NCBI RefSeq assembly: GCF_003697785.1
Contig: NZ_QOKZ01000006.1
Coordinates: 248,001-312,000, forward strand
Direction of reading: 5' to 3'
Origin: Paracoccus alkanivorans
Lineage (GTDB): Bacteria > Pseudomonadota > Alphaproteobacteria > Rhodobacterales > Rhodobacteraceae
DNA: 64,000 bases
Numbering within the stretch: position 1 is the first letter of the stretch; the number at the start of each line of letters is the position of its first letter. Both the position numbers and the translations under genes were made by a program. Below the pieces are notes generated by a model, which was given only the letters and a program-made list of their open reading frames with translations, made no database searches and was not told the DNA's origin. Of this stretch, positions 9,588-18,269 are shown piece after piece.

Positions 9588-10514
9588 ATGCCCATCACCC
9601 TGAACGAGAACCTTCCCGCCTACCGCATCCTGTCGGATGAGGGCGTGATGGTGATGTCGCCGGGGCGGGCCGCCACGCAGGATATCCGGCCTTTGCGCAT
9701 CGGGCTGCTGAACCTGATGCCCCACAAGATCCAGACCGAGAACCAGTTCGCCCGGCTGATCGGCGCCACGCCCTTGCAGATCGATTTTCAGCTGATCCGC
9801 ATGTCGGATCATGAAAGCCGCCATACCGCCGCCGACCATATGGAAAGCTTCTACCGCCCCTTCCGCGAGGTCGAGGCGGCGGGCGAGAAATTCGACGGCC
9901 TGATCATCACCGGCGCGCCCATCGAGCATCTTTCCTTCGGCGATGTCACCTATTGGGAAGAGCTCAGGCGGGTCTTCGATTGGACGCAGACGCATGTCCA
10001 TTCCACCTTCGGTGTCTGCTGGGGCGGCATGGCGATGGCCTGGCATTTCCACAGGCTGGAAAAGCATATGCTGGAACACAAGGCCTTCGGCTGTTTCCGC
10101 CACAGGAACCTTTCTCCCGCATCGCCCTATCTGCGCGGTTTCTCGGATGACGTGCTGGTTCCGGTCAGCCGCTGGACCGAGATCCGGCAGGAGGATATCG
10201 ACGCCCGCCCGGCGCTGACCACGCTCTTGGCCAGCGACGAGGTCGGGCCCTGCCTGATCGAGGATCCGGGCCATCGCGCGCTCTATATCTTCAACCATCT
10301 CGAATATGACAGCACCACGCTCAAGAACGAATACGACCGCGACGTGAAAAGCGGCAAGCCGATCAACGTGCCCTGCAACTACTACCCCGACGATGATCCG
10401 ACCCGCCCCCCGGCAAATCGCTGGCGCAGCCATGCGCATCTGCTTTACGGTAACTGGATCAACGAGATCTACCAGACCACCTGGTATGACATGTCCCGTA
10501 TCGGAGAGGCGTGA
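9588..10514 (+). CDS. metA: Homoserine O-acyltransferase (MetA type)
   Basis: A 308-residue MetA, acylating homoserine in the first dedicated step of methionine synthesis. It has the N-terminal [19 protein letters not shown], the catalytic cysteine in FGVCWGGMA (about residue 142), the catalytic histidine region [11 protein letters not shown] near 235, and the glutamate that follows it. Many enzymes of this family use acetyl-CoA although annotated as succinyltransferases; the residue deciding this lies near the FGVC/HLEYD region and I cannot call it with confidence. No SAM-II riboswitch could be recognised upstream. The stop overlaps the next gene (GTGA). Confidence 0.94.
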   Translation: MPITLNENLPAYRILSDEGVMVMSPGRAATQDIRPLRIGLLNLMPHKIQTENQFARLIGATPLQIDFQLIRMSDHESRHTAADHMESFYRPFREVEAAGEKFDGLIITGAPIEHLSFGDVTYWEELRRVFDWTQTHVHSTFGVCWGGMAMAWHFHRLEKHMLEHKAFGCFRHRNLSPASPYLRGFSDDVLVPVSRWTEIRQEDIDARPALTTLLASDEVGPCLIEDPGHRALYIFNHLEYDSTTLKNEYDRDVKSGKPINVPCNYYPDDDPTRPPANRWRSHAHLLYGNWINEIYQTTWYDMSRIGEA

Positions 10515-11401
10515 AAACCATGTCCGGAATGCCCGAATTGCCGCTTGTCGGCCAGATCAGCGACTACCTGGACAAACAGGCCCCGAAAGAGATCCGCAGG
10601 GCCATCGAAAAGGCCGGCAAAGACGACATTCTCGACCCAGGCTATCCCTACCGGGAAGAGATGGACAAGGACGATTACAAGGACCGGATGGAGCGGTTGC
10701 AGCTTCAGCTTGTCCGGATGATGCATGACGTTGTGGCTACCGGCAAACGCGTGGCAGTCCTGTTCGAGGGCCGGGACGCTGCCGGAAAGGGCGGCACGAT
10801 CGAACGTATCCGCGAGAACCTGAACCCGCGTTCCGCCTATATCGTCGCCCTGCCCAAGCCGACCGAGCGCGAATCCGGGCAATGGTATTTCCAGCGTTAC
10901 GTGGACTGGCTTCCCGCAACCGGGGAAATCGCACTGTTCGACCGGAGCTGGTATAATCGCGGGGTGGTCGAGAAGGTTTTCGGATTCTGTTCGGACGTCC
11001 AGCGCAATGCCTTCTTCCGCCAGCTTCCCGGCTTCGAGCAGACATTGGTCGATGACGGGATCGTGCTGGTCAAGCTGTGGCTGAATGTCGGCCGGGCCGA
11101 GCAGTTGAAACGTTTTCTCGACCGCGAGAAGGATCCGCTGAAGCAGTGGAAACTGTCCAGCATAGATGTCGATGGGCTGGCGAAATGGGACGAGTATACC
11201 GGGGCGATTACCGAAACGCTCAACCTGTCGCATTCGCCCATCGCGCCCTGGACGGTAATCCGCTCGGACGACAAGCGCCGCGCACGCATTGCCGCGATCC
11301 AGGCGGTGTTGAACGCGGTGGATTATGCGGGCAAGGATGTGAAAGCCATCGGCAAGATCGACCCGAAGATCGCCGGCGGGCCAGAGATGCTCAAGCGGTG
11401 A
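10511..11401 (+). CDS. ppk2: Polyphosphate kinase 2
   Basis: A 296-residue class I-type PPK2, which transfers phosphate between polyphosphate and nucleoside diphosphates. Walker [10 protein letters not shown] is at about residues 88-96, Walker B/lid [16 protein letters not shown] at about 144-159, and the lid with [14 protein letters not shown] near 205. The GTG at 10511 overlaps the metA stop (GTGA); an ATG at 10520 is an alternative start three codons later. Being coupled to metA suggests shared expression, but no metabolic reason is evident from sequence. Confidence 0.93.
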   Translation: MKTMSGMPELPLVGQISDYLDKQAPKEIRRAIEKAGKDDILDPGYPYREEMDKDDYKDRMERLQLQLVRMMHDVVATGKRVAVLFEGRDAAGKGGTIERIRENLNPRSAYIVALPKPTERESGQWYFQRYVDWLPATGEIALFDRSWYNRGVVEKVFGFCSDVQRNAFFRQLPGFEQTLVDDGIVLVKLWLNVGRAEQLKRFLDREKDPLKQWKLSSIDVDGLAKWDEYTGAITETLNLSHSPIAPWTVIRSDDKRRARIAAIQAVLNAVDYAGKDVKAIGKIDPKIAGGPEMLKR

Positions 11402-11479
11402 TCCGGGTCGCGTGGTGCCACTGGTAGAACCCACTTGCACATGGCATGACATCCTCGGGAACATTACAGGGAGGACGGC

Positions 11480-12223
11480 ATGGATCTGTCGAACGCGCGC
11501 GCCATCGTGACCGGGGGCGCCTCGGGATTGGGGGGCGCGACGGCCAGTCATTTCCGCTCTTGCGGGGCGCAGGTGGTGGTGCTCGACCTTGACGCGGCGG
11601 GGGAAGACGCCGCCTCGGCCATCGGCGCGAGCTATGTGCGGACCGACGTGACCGATGAGGCCAGCGTGACCGCCGCTATTGCCAGGGCAGTCGAGATCAT
11701 GGGCGGCATCGATATCTGCGTGAACTGCGCCGGCATCGCAACCGGGGAAAAGACCGTCGGGCGCGAAGGCCCGCATCGGCTGGACGGGTTTCGCCGCACT
11801 ATCGAGATCAACCTGATCGGCAGCTTCAACGTGCTGCGCCTTGCCGCCGCCGAGATGGTCAGGAACCAGCGCGAAGAGAAAGGCGTGATCGTCAACACCG
11901 CCTCTATCGCGGCCTTCGACGGGCAGAAGGGACAGGCGGCCTATGCGGCCTCGAAGGCCGGGATCGCCGGGATGACCCTGCCCATCGCCCGCGATCTTGC
12001 GTCCCAGGGAATCCGTGTCTGCGCCATTGCCCCCGGCATCTTCAGCACGCCGATGCTGCGCAGCCTGCCGCAGGATGTGCAGGACGGCCTGGCCGCCGAG
12101 GTCACCTTTCCCAAGCGCTTGGGCGATCCCAGGGAATATGCCCGCATGGCCGCTTTCATCGTCGAGAACGGCTATCTGAACGGCGAGGTGATCCGACTGG
12201 ACGGCGCTTTGCGCATGCGTTGA
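11480..12223 (+). CDS. Short-chain dehydrogenase, 3-hydroxyacyl-CoA dehydrogenase type 2-like
   Basis: A 247-residue SDR. The nucleotide-binding motif TGGASGLGG is at residues 11-19, NCAGIA near 84, the catalytic Ser in NTASIAAFDGQKGQ near 138, and YAASKAG (Tyr-x3-Lys) near 156. The PGIFSTPML segment and overall length match the HSD17B10/3-hydroxy-2-methylbutyryl-CoA dehydrogenase group, which acts in fatty acid and branched-chain amino acid breakdown. GGGAGG upstream supports the ATG at 11480. It is probably a separate unit from ppk2, 78 bases upstream. Confidence 0.85.
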   Translation: MDLSNARAIVTGGASGLGGATASHFRSCGAQVVVLDLDAAGEDAASAIGASYVRTDVTDEASVTAAIARAVEIMGGIDICVNCAGIATGEKTVGREGPHRLDGFRRTIEINLIGSFNVLRLAAAEMVRNQREEKGVIVNTASIAAFDGQKGQAAYAASKAGIAGMTLPIARDLASQGIRVCAIAPGIFSTPMLRSLPQDVQDGLAAEVTFPKRLGDPREYARMAAFIVENGYLNGEVIRLDGALRMR

Positions 12224-12306
12224 ACAACGGCCATGCGCGATCCTCTTGCGCGGTGCGGGTGCTGCGGCTAGCGTCGGACAAAACGCCACCAACAGGAGCC
12301 CCTCAC

Positions 12307-13347
12307 ATGCGTCTTTTCTCCACCACGATGCTGGTGTCCGCCCTTGCGGCACCGGCCTTTGCCGCCGATCCCGAGTTGACCGTGTTCGATTGGGCGGGCT
12401 TCGAGGAACCGTCGATTTTCCAGGCCTATGTCGACAAGCATGGCGACAGCCCGACCTATGCCTTTTTCGGCGATGACGACGAGGCTTTCCAGAAGATCGC
12501 CTCGGGATTCCAGGCCGATACCGTCCATCCCTGCAGCCAGATGGTCAGCAAATACCGCGATGCCGGGCTGATCGAGCCATGGGATACGTCGAAGATCCCG
12601 AATTTCGACAAGCTCGATCCGAAATTCCTCGATTCCGAGATTTTCAAGGATGATCAGGGTGTCTGGTATATCCCGACCGATTGGGGCGCGACCGCCGTGG
12701 CCTATAACAGCGAAACGGTGCCCGAGGAGGATGTCGCGAGCCTGCAGATCTTCGTCGATCCGAAATACCAGGGCCGCACCTCGCTGCCCGACAGTTCGGA
12801 CGATGTATGGGCGCTGGCCTATCTGGCGACCGGCACTACCGACTGGACGGAAGTCACGGACGAGCAGTTCCAGGCCGCCGCCGACTGGCTGCGCAAGGCG
12901 CATCAGAATGTCGCCGCCTATTGGGCCGATCCGAGCGAGCAGGCGCAGCTGATGGCCTCGGGCGCGGTGGATGTGGCCTGGTCATGGAATGACGGCGTGG
13001 TCTATCTGCAGGAGGATGATTACCCCGTCGGCTTCCAGCGCGCGGCGAAAGAGGGTTCCTCGACTTTCTTCTGCGGCTTCGTGAACATGAAGAACGGGCC
13101 GGGCAGCGAGGAAAAGCTTTACGATTTCATCAATGCCTGGCTGGAGCCCTCGGCAGGCAAGGCCTTGCTGGACACGATCGGCTACGGCCATACATCGACC
13201 GAGGCGATGGAGACGATCAAGGATGAGCAGGCGGTGAAGGACGGGCTGAGCGAGGTCGATGCGCCGATCCTTGCGCAGACTCCGAACGATCCGGCACAGC
13301 GGGAAAAGCAGCTCGCCGAGTTCGAGAAGATTAAGGCCGGTTTCTGA
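12307..13347 (+). CDS. ABC transporter substrate-binding protein, PotD/PotF-like
   Basis: A 346-residue periplasmic binding protein with signal peptide MRLFSTTMLVSALAAPAFA. The mature chain begins with LTVFDWAGFEEPSIF, the strand-and-turn typical of spermidine/putrescine-binding proteins. The acidic and aromatic residues in WYIPTDWGATAVAYN and VAWSWNDGVVYLQEDDYPV are consistent with a polyamine or cationic-ligand pocket. No permease or ATPase gene adjoins it, so it is an orphan that must serve a transporter elsewhere. The ligand is inferred from family only. Repeat copy C follows the stop. Confidence 0.85.
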   Translation: MRLFSTTMLVSALAAPAFAADPELTVFDWAGFEEPSIFQAYVDKHGDSPTYAFFGDDDEAFQKIASGFQADTVHPCSQMVSKYRDAGLIEPWDTSKIPNFDKLDPKFLDSEIFKDDQGVWYIPTDWGATAVAYNSETVPEEDVASLQIFVDPKYQGRTSLPDSSDDVWALAYLATGTTDWTEVTDEQFQAAADWLRKAHQNVAAYWADPSEQAQLMASGAVDVAWSWNDGVVYLQEDDYPVGFQRAAKEGSSTFFCGFVNMKNGPGSEEKLYDFINAWLEPSAGKALLDTIGYGHTSTEAMETIKDEQAVKDGLSEVDAPILAQTPNDPAQREKQLAEFEKIKAGF

Positions 13348-13362
13348 GGAAACCGGCGGAAG

Positions 13363-13414
13363 CCGGGGGTTTCACACCCCCGGACCCCCGTGGGATATTT
13401 GCATGAAGAAGAAG
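13363..13414 (+). repeat. Dispersed intergenic repeat, copy C (short form)
   Basis: An 8-bp perfect hairpin, CCGGGGGT (13363-13370) with ACCCCCGG (13376-13383), is followed by the conserved tail at 13393-13414 (GGATATTTGCATG then three AAG). It abuts the stop codon of the oppositely oriented Rieske gene and follows the binding-protein gene. The 5' GCGTCCCGCGATGG part of other copies is missing. Confidence 0.72.
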
Positions 13415-13774
13415 TCAGCCCGTGGACGCGATACGGATTTGGCCATCCCTGACTTCGATCGGCACGGCGTCGAGCCCGCAATCGGCGCCCTGCAGTGCCT
13501 CTCCCGAATGGATATCGAACTGCGCGCCATGGGCAGTGCACATCAATTTCGTGCCATCCGCCGACAGCAGCCGGTCGCTACGGTAATTCAGCGGCAGGTA
13601 TTGATGCGGGCAGGCATTGACATAGGCGCGGAAGGTGTCGCCAGCGCGTAGGAGCAGCAGGGGAAAACTGCCCCTTTCGGTGGTGAGCGACAGGGCCTGC
13701 GCGCCCTCGATATCGGATGCGGCACAGATCGGGGTGCCCGGCGCGGGAGCCGAGGCGTAATCGGTCCAGCTCAT
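13415..13774 (-). CDS. Small Rieske [2Fe-2S] protein
   Basis: A 119-residue single-domain Rieske protein. The cluster ligands are in CPHQYLPL (about residues 55-62) and CTAHGAQFD (about 79-87), giving two Cys and two His. It has no signal peptide or membrane segment, so it is a soluble ferredoxin-like subunit such as those serving nitrite reductase (NirD-like) or aromatic-ring oxygenases. No oxygenase gene is nearby. I chose the ATG at 13774, with GAGG seven bases upstream; a GTG lies just before it at 13777. Redox partner unknown. Confidence 0.82.
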   Translation of the reverse strand: MSWTDYASAPAPGTPICAASDIEGAQALSLTTERGSFPLLLLRAGDTFRAYVNACPHQYLPLNYRSDRLLSADGTKLMCTAHGAQFDIHSGEALQGADCGLDAVPIEVRDGQIRIASTG

Positions 13775-13840
13775 CACGGAACCTCACGAGGGAATGATAC
13801 GTTGATCCTGATCTCAAGGGGAGAGAGGGAGAGCATCGCC

Positions 13841-14044
13841 ATGTCCATTGCACGAGTAACCGAGATTTCGGCCTCATCGGAAACCAGTTTCGAAGATGCC
13901 GTCAAGAAAGGCGTCAAACGCGCCAACGAGACCCTTCGCAACGTCAAGGGCGCGTGGATCAAGGAGCAGAGCGTCGATTGCGATGCCGGCCAGATCACCA
14001 GCTATCGCGTCAACATGATGGTCACATTCGTTCTGGACGACTGA
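13841..14044 (+). CDS. Dodecin family flavin-binding protein
   Basis: A 67-residue dodecin. The fold is one strand-helix-three strands: MSIARVTEISASSETSFEDA, the helix AVKKGVKRANETLRN, and the WIKEQSV segment whose tryptophan stacks on flavin in characterised dodecins. Dodecins assemble as hollow 12-mers that store or buffer flavins or coenzyme A. The start is placed at the ATG at 13841, where the conserved family N-terminus begins; the in-frame upstream codon at 13802 would add unlike residues. The gene is convergent with hppD. Confidence 0.88.
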   Translation: MSIARVTEISASSETSFEDAVKKGVKRANETLRNVKGAWIKEQSVDCDAGQITSYRVNMMVTFVLDD

Positions 14045-14057
14045 CAGCACAAGACGG

Positions 14058-14097
14058 CCTGTCACGCCGCCTGCCATGTTGCGGGTGGCGTGACAGG
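14058..14097. terminator. Long hairpin between dodecin and hppD
   Basis: A 17-bp stem (14058-14074 with 14081-14097, three of the pairs G-U) closes a CATGTT loop. The outer eleven pairs, CCTGTCACGCC/GGCGTGACAGG, are perfect. There is no T-tract on either strand, so this could be a bidirectional stability or Rho-assisted terminator element rather than a classic intrinsic terminator. It sits between two convergent genes. Confidence 0.55.
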
Positions 14098-14104
14098 GGA
14101 GAGA

Positions 14105-15217
14105 TCAATCGGCCGGCTCAGAGCTCAGCACACCGCGGCGGATCTGGTCTTCCTCGATCGACTCGAACAGGGCGCGGAAATTGCCCTCACCGAAGCCGTC
14201 ATCACCCTTGCGCTGGATGAACTCGAAGAAGATCGGGCCGATCACGGTTTTCGAAAAGATCTGCAGCAGGATCCGGGTTTCGCCACCCCCGACCACGCCC
14301 TCGCCATCGATCAGGATGCCATGCTTCTTCATCCGCTCGATGGGTTCCTCGTGGCCTTTGACCCGCTTGTGCGACATCTCGTAATAGATGTCGGGCGGAC
14401 CGGGCATGAACTCCATCCCCGCCTCGGATATCCGGTCGGTGCCGGCATAGATGTCCTCGCTGGCGATGGCGATATGCTGGATACCCTCGCCCTTGTATTC
14501 CTTCAGATATTCCTCGATCTGGCTGTGATCGTCGGTGGATTCGTTGATCGGGATGCGGATTTTTCCATCGGGCGAGGTCAGCGCCCGGCTGACAAGGCCG
14601 GTCTGCTTGCCCTTGATGTCGAAATACTTGATCTCGCGGAAATTGAACGTGTCGTGATAGAACTTGTACCACGTATCCATGTTCCCGCGGATCACGTTAT
14701 GGGTCAGGTGGTCGAGATAGTAGAAGCCAAAGCCCTCGGGACGTGGATTCGCCTCGCCCAGCCAGTCGTAATCGGCGTCATAGGCGCTGCCCTCATCGCC
14801 ATAGGTATCGATGAAATACAGCAGCGAGCCGCCGATCCCGAAAACCGCAGGCGCCTCGATCGACTTGCCGGGGCCGGTATATTCCTCGGCCCCCAGGTCG
14901 AGGGCACGCTTCAGCGCCGCCTGCGCATCGACGACCCGCCAGGCCATGGCGGGCGCGCAGGGACCGTGCTCCTTGACGAAGCCCGCCGCATGGCTGTCCG
15001 CTTCGGCATTCAGCAGGTAGTTGATATCGCCCTGACGATAGAGGGTGATATTCTTGCTCTTGTGCTTTGCCACCGGGGTAAAGCCCATCTGGCGAAAGAT
15101 CGTATCCAGCTTTTCAGGCTCCGGATGGGCGTATTCGACGAATTCGAAACCGTCGGTCCCGGCCGGGTTGGCCTTGCTGATCGTGGCTTTCGGGGCATCA
15201 TGCGGGAAAGGACCCAT
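14105..15217 (-). CDS. hppD: 4-Hydroxyphenylpyruvate dioxygenase
   Basis: A 370-residue HPPD, the iron enzyme converting 4-hydroxyphenylpyruvate to homogentisate in tyrosine breakdown. The vicinal-oxygen-chelate fold is duplicated. The Fe ligands of the 2-His-1-Glu triad are visible: His in LDHLTHNV (about residue 170), His in GIQHIAIAS (about 248) and Glu in FFEFIQRKG (about 328). The gene is divergent from an Lrp/AsnC regulator, a pairing that suggests direct regulation by that protein. Other homogentisate-pathway genes are not in the window. Confidence 0.95.
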   Translation of the reverse strand: MGPFPHDAPKATISKANPAGTDGFEFVEYAHPEPEKLDTIFRQMGFTPVAKHKSKNITLYRQGDINYLLNAEADSHAAGFVKEHGPCAPAMAWRVVDAQAALKRALDLGAEEYTGPGKSIEAPAVFGIGGSLLYFIDTYGDEGSAYDADYDWLGEANPRPEGFGFYYLDHLTHNVIRGNMDTWYKFYHDTFNFREIKYFDIKGKQTGLVSRALTSPDGKIRIPINESTDDHSQIEEYLKEYKGEGIQHIAIASEDIYAGTDRISEAGMEFMPGPPDIYYEMSHKRVKGHEEPIERMKKHGILIDGEGVVGGGETRILLQIFSKTVIGPIFFEFIQRKGDDGFGEGNFRALFESIEEDQIRRGVLSSEPAD

Positions 15218-15338
15218 TTGCTCCTCCTGTGACTGATGATCTGAGTTGAGTCCAGAATGCCGCCGGATCGATGCAAGAAGGTTGCAAGTTATGTCATCTT
15301 CGCGGCATTATTGCATGAAATACGCGGAAAAATATGGA

Positions 15339-15812
15339 ATGACGCACGAAATGGAGCTGGATGGTTTCGACGTTGCAATTCTTGCTGCATTGCAGAGGGA
15401 TGGCGCAATGACCAATGCCGCATTGGCAGAGGTGGTGAACCTGTCGGCCTCGCAATGTTCGCGCAGGCGTTCCGCGCTGGAGCGGGCGGGCGTGATCGAG
15501 GGCTATTCGGCACGCCTGAACGCGGCCCGGCTTGGCTATGGGCTGCGCGCCATCATCCGGGTGAACCTGTCGAGCCACGGGCAAGGCAAGGAGGACGATT
15601 TCGCCCGTTTCGTCGCCAGCCACCCGCAGATCCGTTCGGCCTTTTCAGTGTCCGGAGATGCCGATTACGTGCTTGATATCCGCACGCGCGACCTGGATGC
15701 CTTCGCCGATTTCGTCCACCGCCACCTGCTGCCGCATCCGCAGGTGTCTCAGGTCCGGTCCGAGATCGTGCTCAAGACGTTGAAGGACGATCGCGGGATC
15801 GCGGTGACGTGA
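15339..15812 (+). CDS. Lrp/AsnC family transcriptional regulator
   Basis: A 157-residue regulator. The HTH region is at about residues 8-55 (FDVAILAALQRDGAMTNAALAE and SASQCSRRRSALERAGVI), and the C-terminal RAM/ligand-sensing domain, with DADYVLDIRTRDL, is at about 75-150. Being divergent from hppD, it probably controls tyrosine/phenylalanine breakdown. The start is uncertain: ATG 15339 or 15351 gives the usual short N-terminus, but the ATG at 15291 has the better ribosome site (AAGAAGG nine bases upstream). Confidence 0.87.
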   Translation: MTHEMELDGFDVAILAALQRDGAMTNAALAEVVNLSASQCSRRRSALERAGVIEGYSARLNAARLGYGLRAIIRVNLSSHGQGKEDDFARFVASHPQIRSAFSVSGDADYVLDIRTRDLDAFADFVHRHLLPHPQVSQVRSEIVLKTLKDDRGIAVT

Positions 15813-15831
15813 TACGCCCGCCTGCCCCCTG

Positions 15832-16872
15832 TCAGCCCGCCAGCACCGCGATCAGCGCCTCGACATCCGCCTCGGATGTGTCGCATGCCGTCACCAGCCG
15901 GATCGGCACCGGGTCCAGCCCCTCGGCGGATTTGTCGGGCCAGAGGTAATAGATCGCCCCGGCCTGCTTCGCCCGCGCATGGGCCTCGGGCGGGATCGTC
16001 GCGAAGACCGCGTTCGACTGCACCGGCGCCAGAAGCGAACCTCCGGCGGCGGCCACTCCCTCGGCCAGCCTGGCGGCCAGGCCATTCGCATGGCCAGCCA
16101 GTTCCAGCCACAGCCCATTCTCGACCAGTGCCAGCATCTGCGCGGCAAGGAAACGCTGCTTGGAGAATACATGCCCCGATTGCTTGCGGCGATAGTCGAA
16201 TTCCTCGGCCAGATCGGGATTAAAGAACACCACAGCCTCGGCCCCCATCGCACCGTTCTTGGTGCCGCCAAAGCACAGCGCATCGACGCCCGCGCGCCAT
16301 GTCACATCCGCCGCAGAGCACCCCAATGCCGCCACCGCATTGGCGAAACGCGCCCCATCCATATGCAGGGGCAGCCCGGCATCATGCGCCACCCGCGCCA
16401 GCGCCGAGACCTCGTCCGGCGTGTAGACGGTTCCCCATTCACTTGCGTTGGTGATCGAGATCAGCCCGTTGCGCCCGCCGTTCAACCCATCCGCCGCCCC
16501 GCGCCACATGGCATCGGTCAGTGCTTCGGGCTGCAGCTTGCCATGCTCACCCGGCAACGTCACCAGCTTGGCACCGCCGGTAAAGAATTCCGGCGCGCCG
16601 CATTCACTGGTCTCGATATGGGCGTCCCGGTGGCAGTAAATTCGCCCGTAGCGCGGTGCGAGCTGCCCGCAGACCAGCGCATTCGCCGCTGTCCCGGTTG
16701 CGACGAAGCGAACCACCGCGCGCGGCGCCTCCAGCGCGTCCCGGATCGCAGCCTCGGCGCGTGCTGTCACCGGATCGGCGCCATAGCCCATCACCGCGCC
16801 GTCATTGCAGTCCGCCAGCGCGGCCATAACCGCCGGATGCGCGCCATATGTGTTGTCGGAAGCGAAATTCAT
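15832..16872 (-). CDS. Low-specificity L-threonine aldolase, PLP-dependent
   Basis: A 346-residue fold-type I PLP enzyme of the beta-eliminating lyase/threonine aldolase family, which splits L-threonine or L-allo-threonine to glycine and acetaldehyde. It begins MNFASDNTYGAHPAVM, the usual family start. MDGARFANA (about residue 165) has the PLP-contacting Asp, and the Schiff-base lysine is in CFGGTKNGAMGAE (about 200). The start overlaps the ycgN-like stop by ATGA, so it is the last gene of a maoC-ribF-ycgN operon. It ends 19 bases from the convergent Lrp gene. Confidence 0.88.
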   Translation of the reverse strand: MNFASDNTYGAHPAVMAALADCNDGAVMGYGADPVTARAEAAIRDALEAPRAVVRFVATGTAANALVCGQLAPRYGRIYCHRDAHIETSECGAPEFFTGGAKLVTLPGEHGKLQPEALTDAMWRGAADGLNGGRNGLISITNASEWGTVYTPDEVSALARVAHDAGLPLHMDGARFANAVAALGCSAADVTWRAGVDALCFGGTKNGAMGAEAVVFFNPDLAEEFDYRRKQSGHVFSKQRFLAAQMLALVENGLWLELAGHANGLAARLAEGVAAAGGSLLAPVQSNAVFATIPPEAHARAKQAGAIYYLWPDKSAEGLDPVPIRLVTACDTSEADVEALIAVLAG

Positions 16873-17309
16873 GACAAATCCTCGATGATGTGATCTTCCC
16901 AGTCCTCTTCGGACAATGCCGCCTCGCTGACAGTCCAGCCGCGTACACTGACACCGGCCCGATGCACCGATTCCGGATCGCCCGAGATCAGGTAATGCCA
17001 TTCATAAAGCGGTTTGCCCTCGTGGCGCAGCCGGTATGCGCAGGTCGCAGGCAGCCACCATGCGATCTCTTTCAGCTTTTTCGGTGTCAGAACCACGCAT
17101 TCAGGCACGTAATCATGCCGGTTCGCGTAGGAATTGCAGCGGCAGGCATGCCCGTCCAGCAGCTTGCAGGCGACGCGGGTGAAGGCCAGTTCGCCGGTAT
17201 CCTCATATTCGATCTTGTTCAGGCAGCATTTGCCGCAACCGTCGCAAAGCGCCTCCCACTCGCCGGGGGTGAGTTGCGAAAGCGGCAATTCCCAGAATCT
17301 CTCGCGCAT
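16869..17309 (-). CDS. YcgN family (UPF0260) cysteine-cluster protein
   Basis: A 146-residue soluble protein with the zinc/iron-binding pattern CDGCGKCC (about residues 22-29) followed by CKLLDGHACRCNSY (about 48-61), diagnostic of the YkgJ/YcgN cysteine-cluster family. Function is unknown. The ATG at 17309 overlaps the ribF stop (TGATG); a GTG one codon upstream is possible. It is translationally coupled on both sides, to ribF before and to the threonine aldolase after. Confidence 0.88.
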   Translation of the reverse strand: MRERFWELPLSQLTPGEWEALCDGCGKCCLNKIEYEDTGELAFTRVACKLLDGHACRCNSYANRHDYVPECVVLTPKKLKEIAWWLPATCAYRLRHEGKPLYEWHYLISGDPESVHRAGVSVRGWTVSEAALSEEDWEDHIIEDLS

Positions 17310-18259
17310 CACGCGCCTGCCAGAACCGCGCGCGCCTGTTTCGCGTCATCGGCGATCTGGTCGATCAGGATCTCGACACTTTCGAATTTCGCCTCGTCGC
17401 GCAGGAATTCGACAAGCGCGACGGACAGGTGCTGTCCGTAAAGATCACCGTCGAAATCGAACAGATGCACTTCGAGATTCGGGGCGTTCCGGCCGAACAT
17501 CGGGCGCACGCCAAGACTGGCCACACCCTGGCAGGACAGCCGGTCCGGTCCGGTCAGCACATCGACCAGCACCGCGTAGACGCCAAGCCGCGGCAGATGT
17601 AGCCCCTCCATGCGCATATTCGCGGTGGGCCAACCGAAATCGCGGCCGCGCTTGTCGCCATGAACAACCTCGCCCTCGATCCGGTGCCAATGGCCCAGCA
17701 TCCTTTCCGCATCGCGGGTGCGGCCCTCGGTCAGGGCCTTGCGGATCGCGGTCGAGCTGTAATCCTGTCCGCCCGTTCCCACCAGCGGCACGGCGGTCAC
17801 GCCAAAACCCAGTTCTGTCCCCAGATCCTTCAGCGTCTGCGCATTCCCTGCCCGATCCTTGCCAAAGCAGAAATCGGCGCCCACCGTGACATGACGGATG
17901 CCCAGCCCTTCGACCAGCACCTCGCGGGCGAAGCCTTCGGGGCTCAGCCCGGCGAGAACGGCGTTGAAGGGCAGTTCGTATAACTGTTCCACGCCCAGGC
18001 GCGCCAGCCGATTGGCGCGGGCTTCGGCGTTCATCAGCCGGAAAGGCGCCGCATCGGGCACGAAGAATTCGCGGGGATGGGGTTCGAATGTCAGCACGCC
18101 AAGGGGTGCGTCGGCGGCCCGCGCCGCCGCCTCGATCACCGCGCGATGGCCCAGATGCACACCGTCGAAATTGCCCATGGCAATCGTCGCGCCATGGCTG
18201 CTGGCTGGCAGGCCGGTCCAGTCACGATGGATCTGCAATGCGCCCCCTATCGGGGCCAT
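17309..18259 (-). CDS. ribF: Bifunctional riboflavin kinase / FAD synthetase
   Basis: A 316-residue RibF converting riboflavin to FMN and then FAD. The N-terminal adenylyltransferase domain (about residues 20-185) has the HxGH-type motif GNFDGVHLGHRAVIE, plus TVGADFCFGKDRAGN and the YSSTAIRKAL loop. The C-terminal kinase domain (about 190-310) has HGDKRGRDFGWPTANM and GVASLGVRPMF. Both activities appear intact. It follows a MaoC gene by ten bases. A dodecin elsewhere in the window also handles flavins, but the two are not linked. Confidence 0.95.
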   Translation of the reverse strand: MAPIGGALQIHRDWTGLPASSHGATIAMGNFDGVHLGHRAVIEAAARAADAPLGVLTFEPHPREFFVPDAAPFRLMNAEARANRLARLGVEQLYELPFNAVLAGLSPEGFAREVLVEGLGIRHVTVGADFCFGKDRAGNAQTLKDLGTELGFGVTAVPLVGTGGQDYSSTAIRKALTEGRTRDAERMLGHWHRIEGEVVHGDKRGRDFGWPTANMRMEGLHLPRLGVYAVLVDVLTGPDRLSCQGVASLGVRPMFGRNAPNLEVHLFDFDGDLYGQHLSVALVEFLRDEAKFESVEILIDQIADDAKQARAVLAGA

Positions 18260-18269
18260 CCATGCCCCG

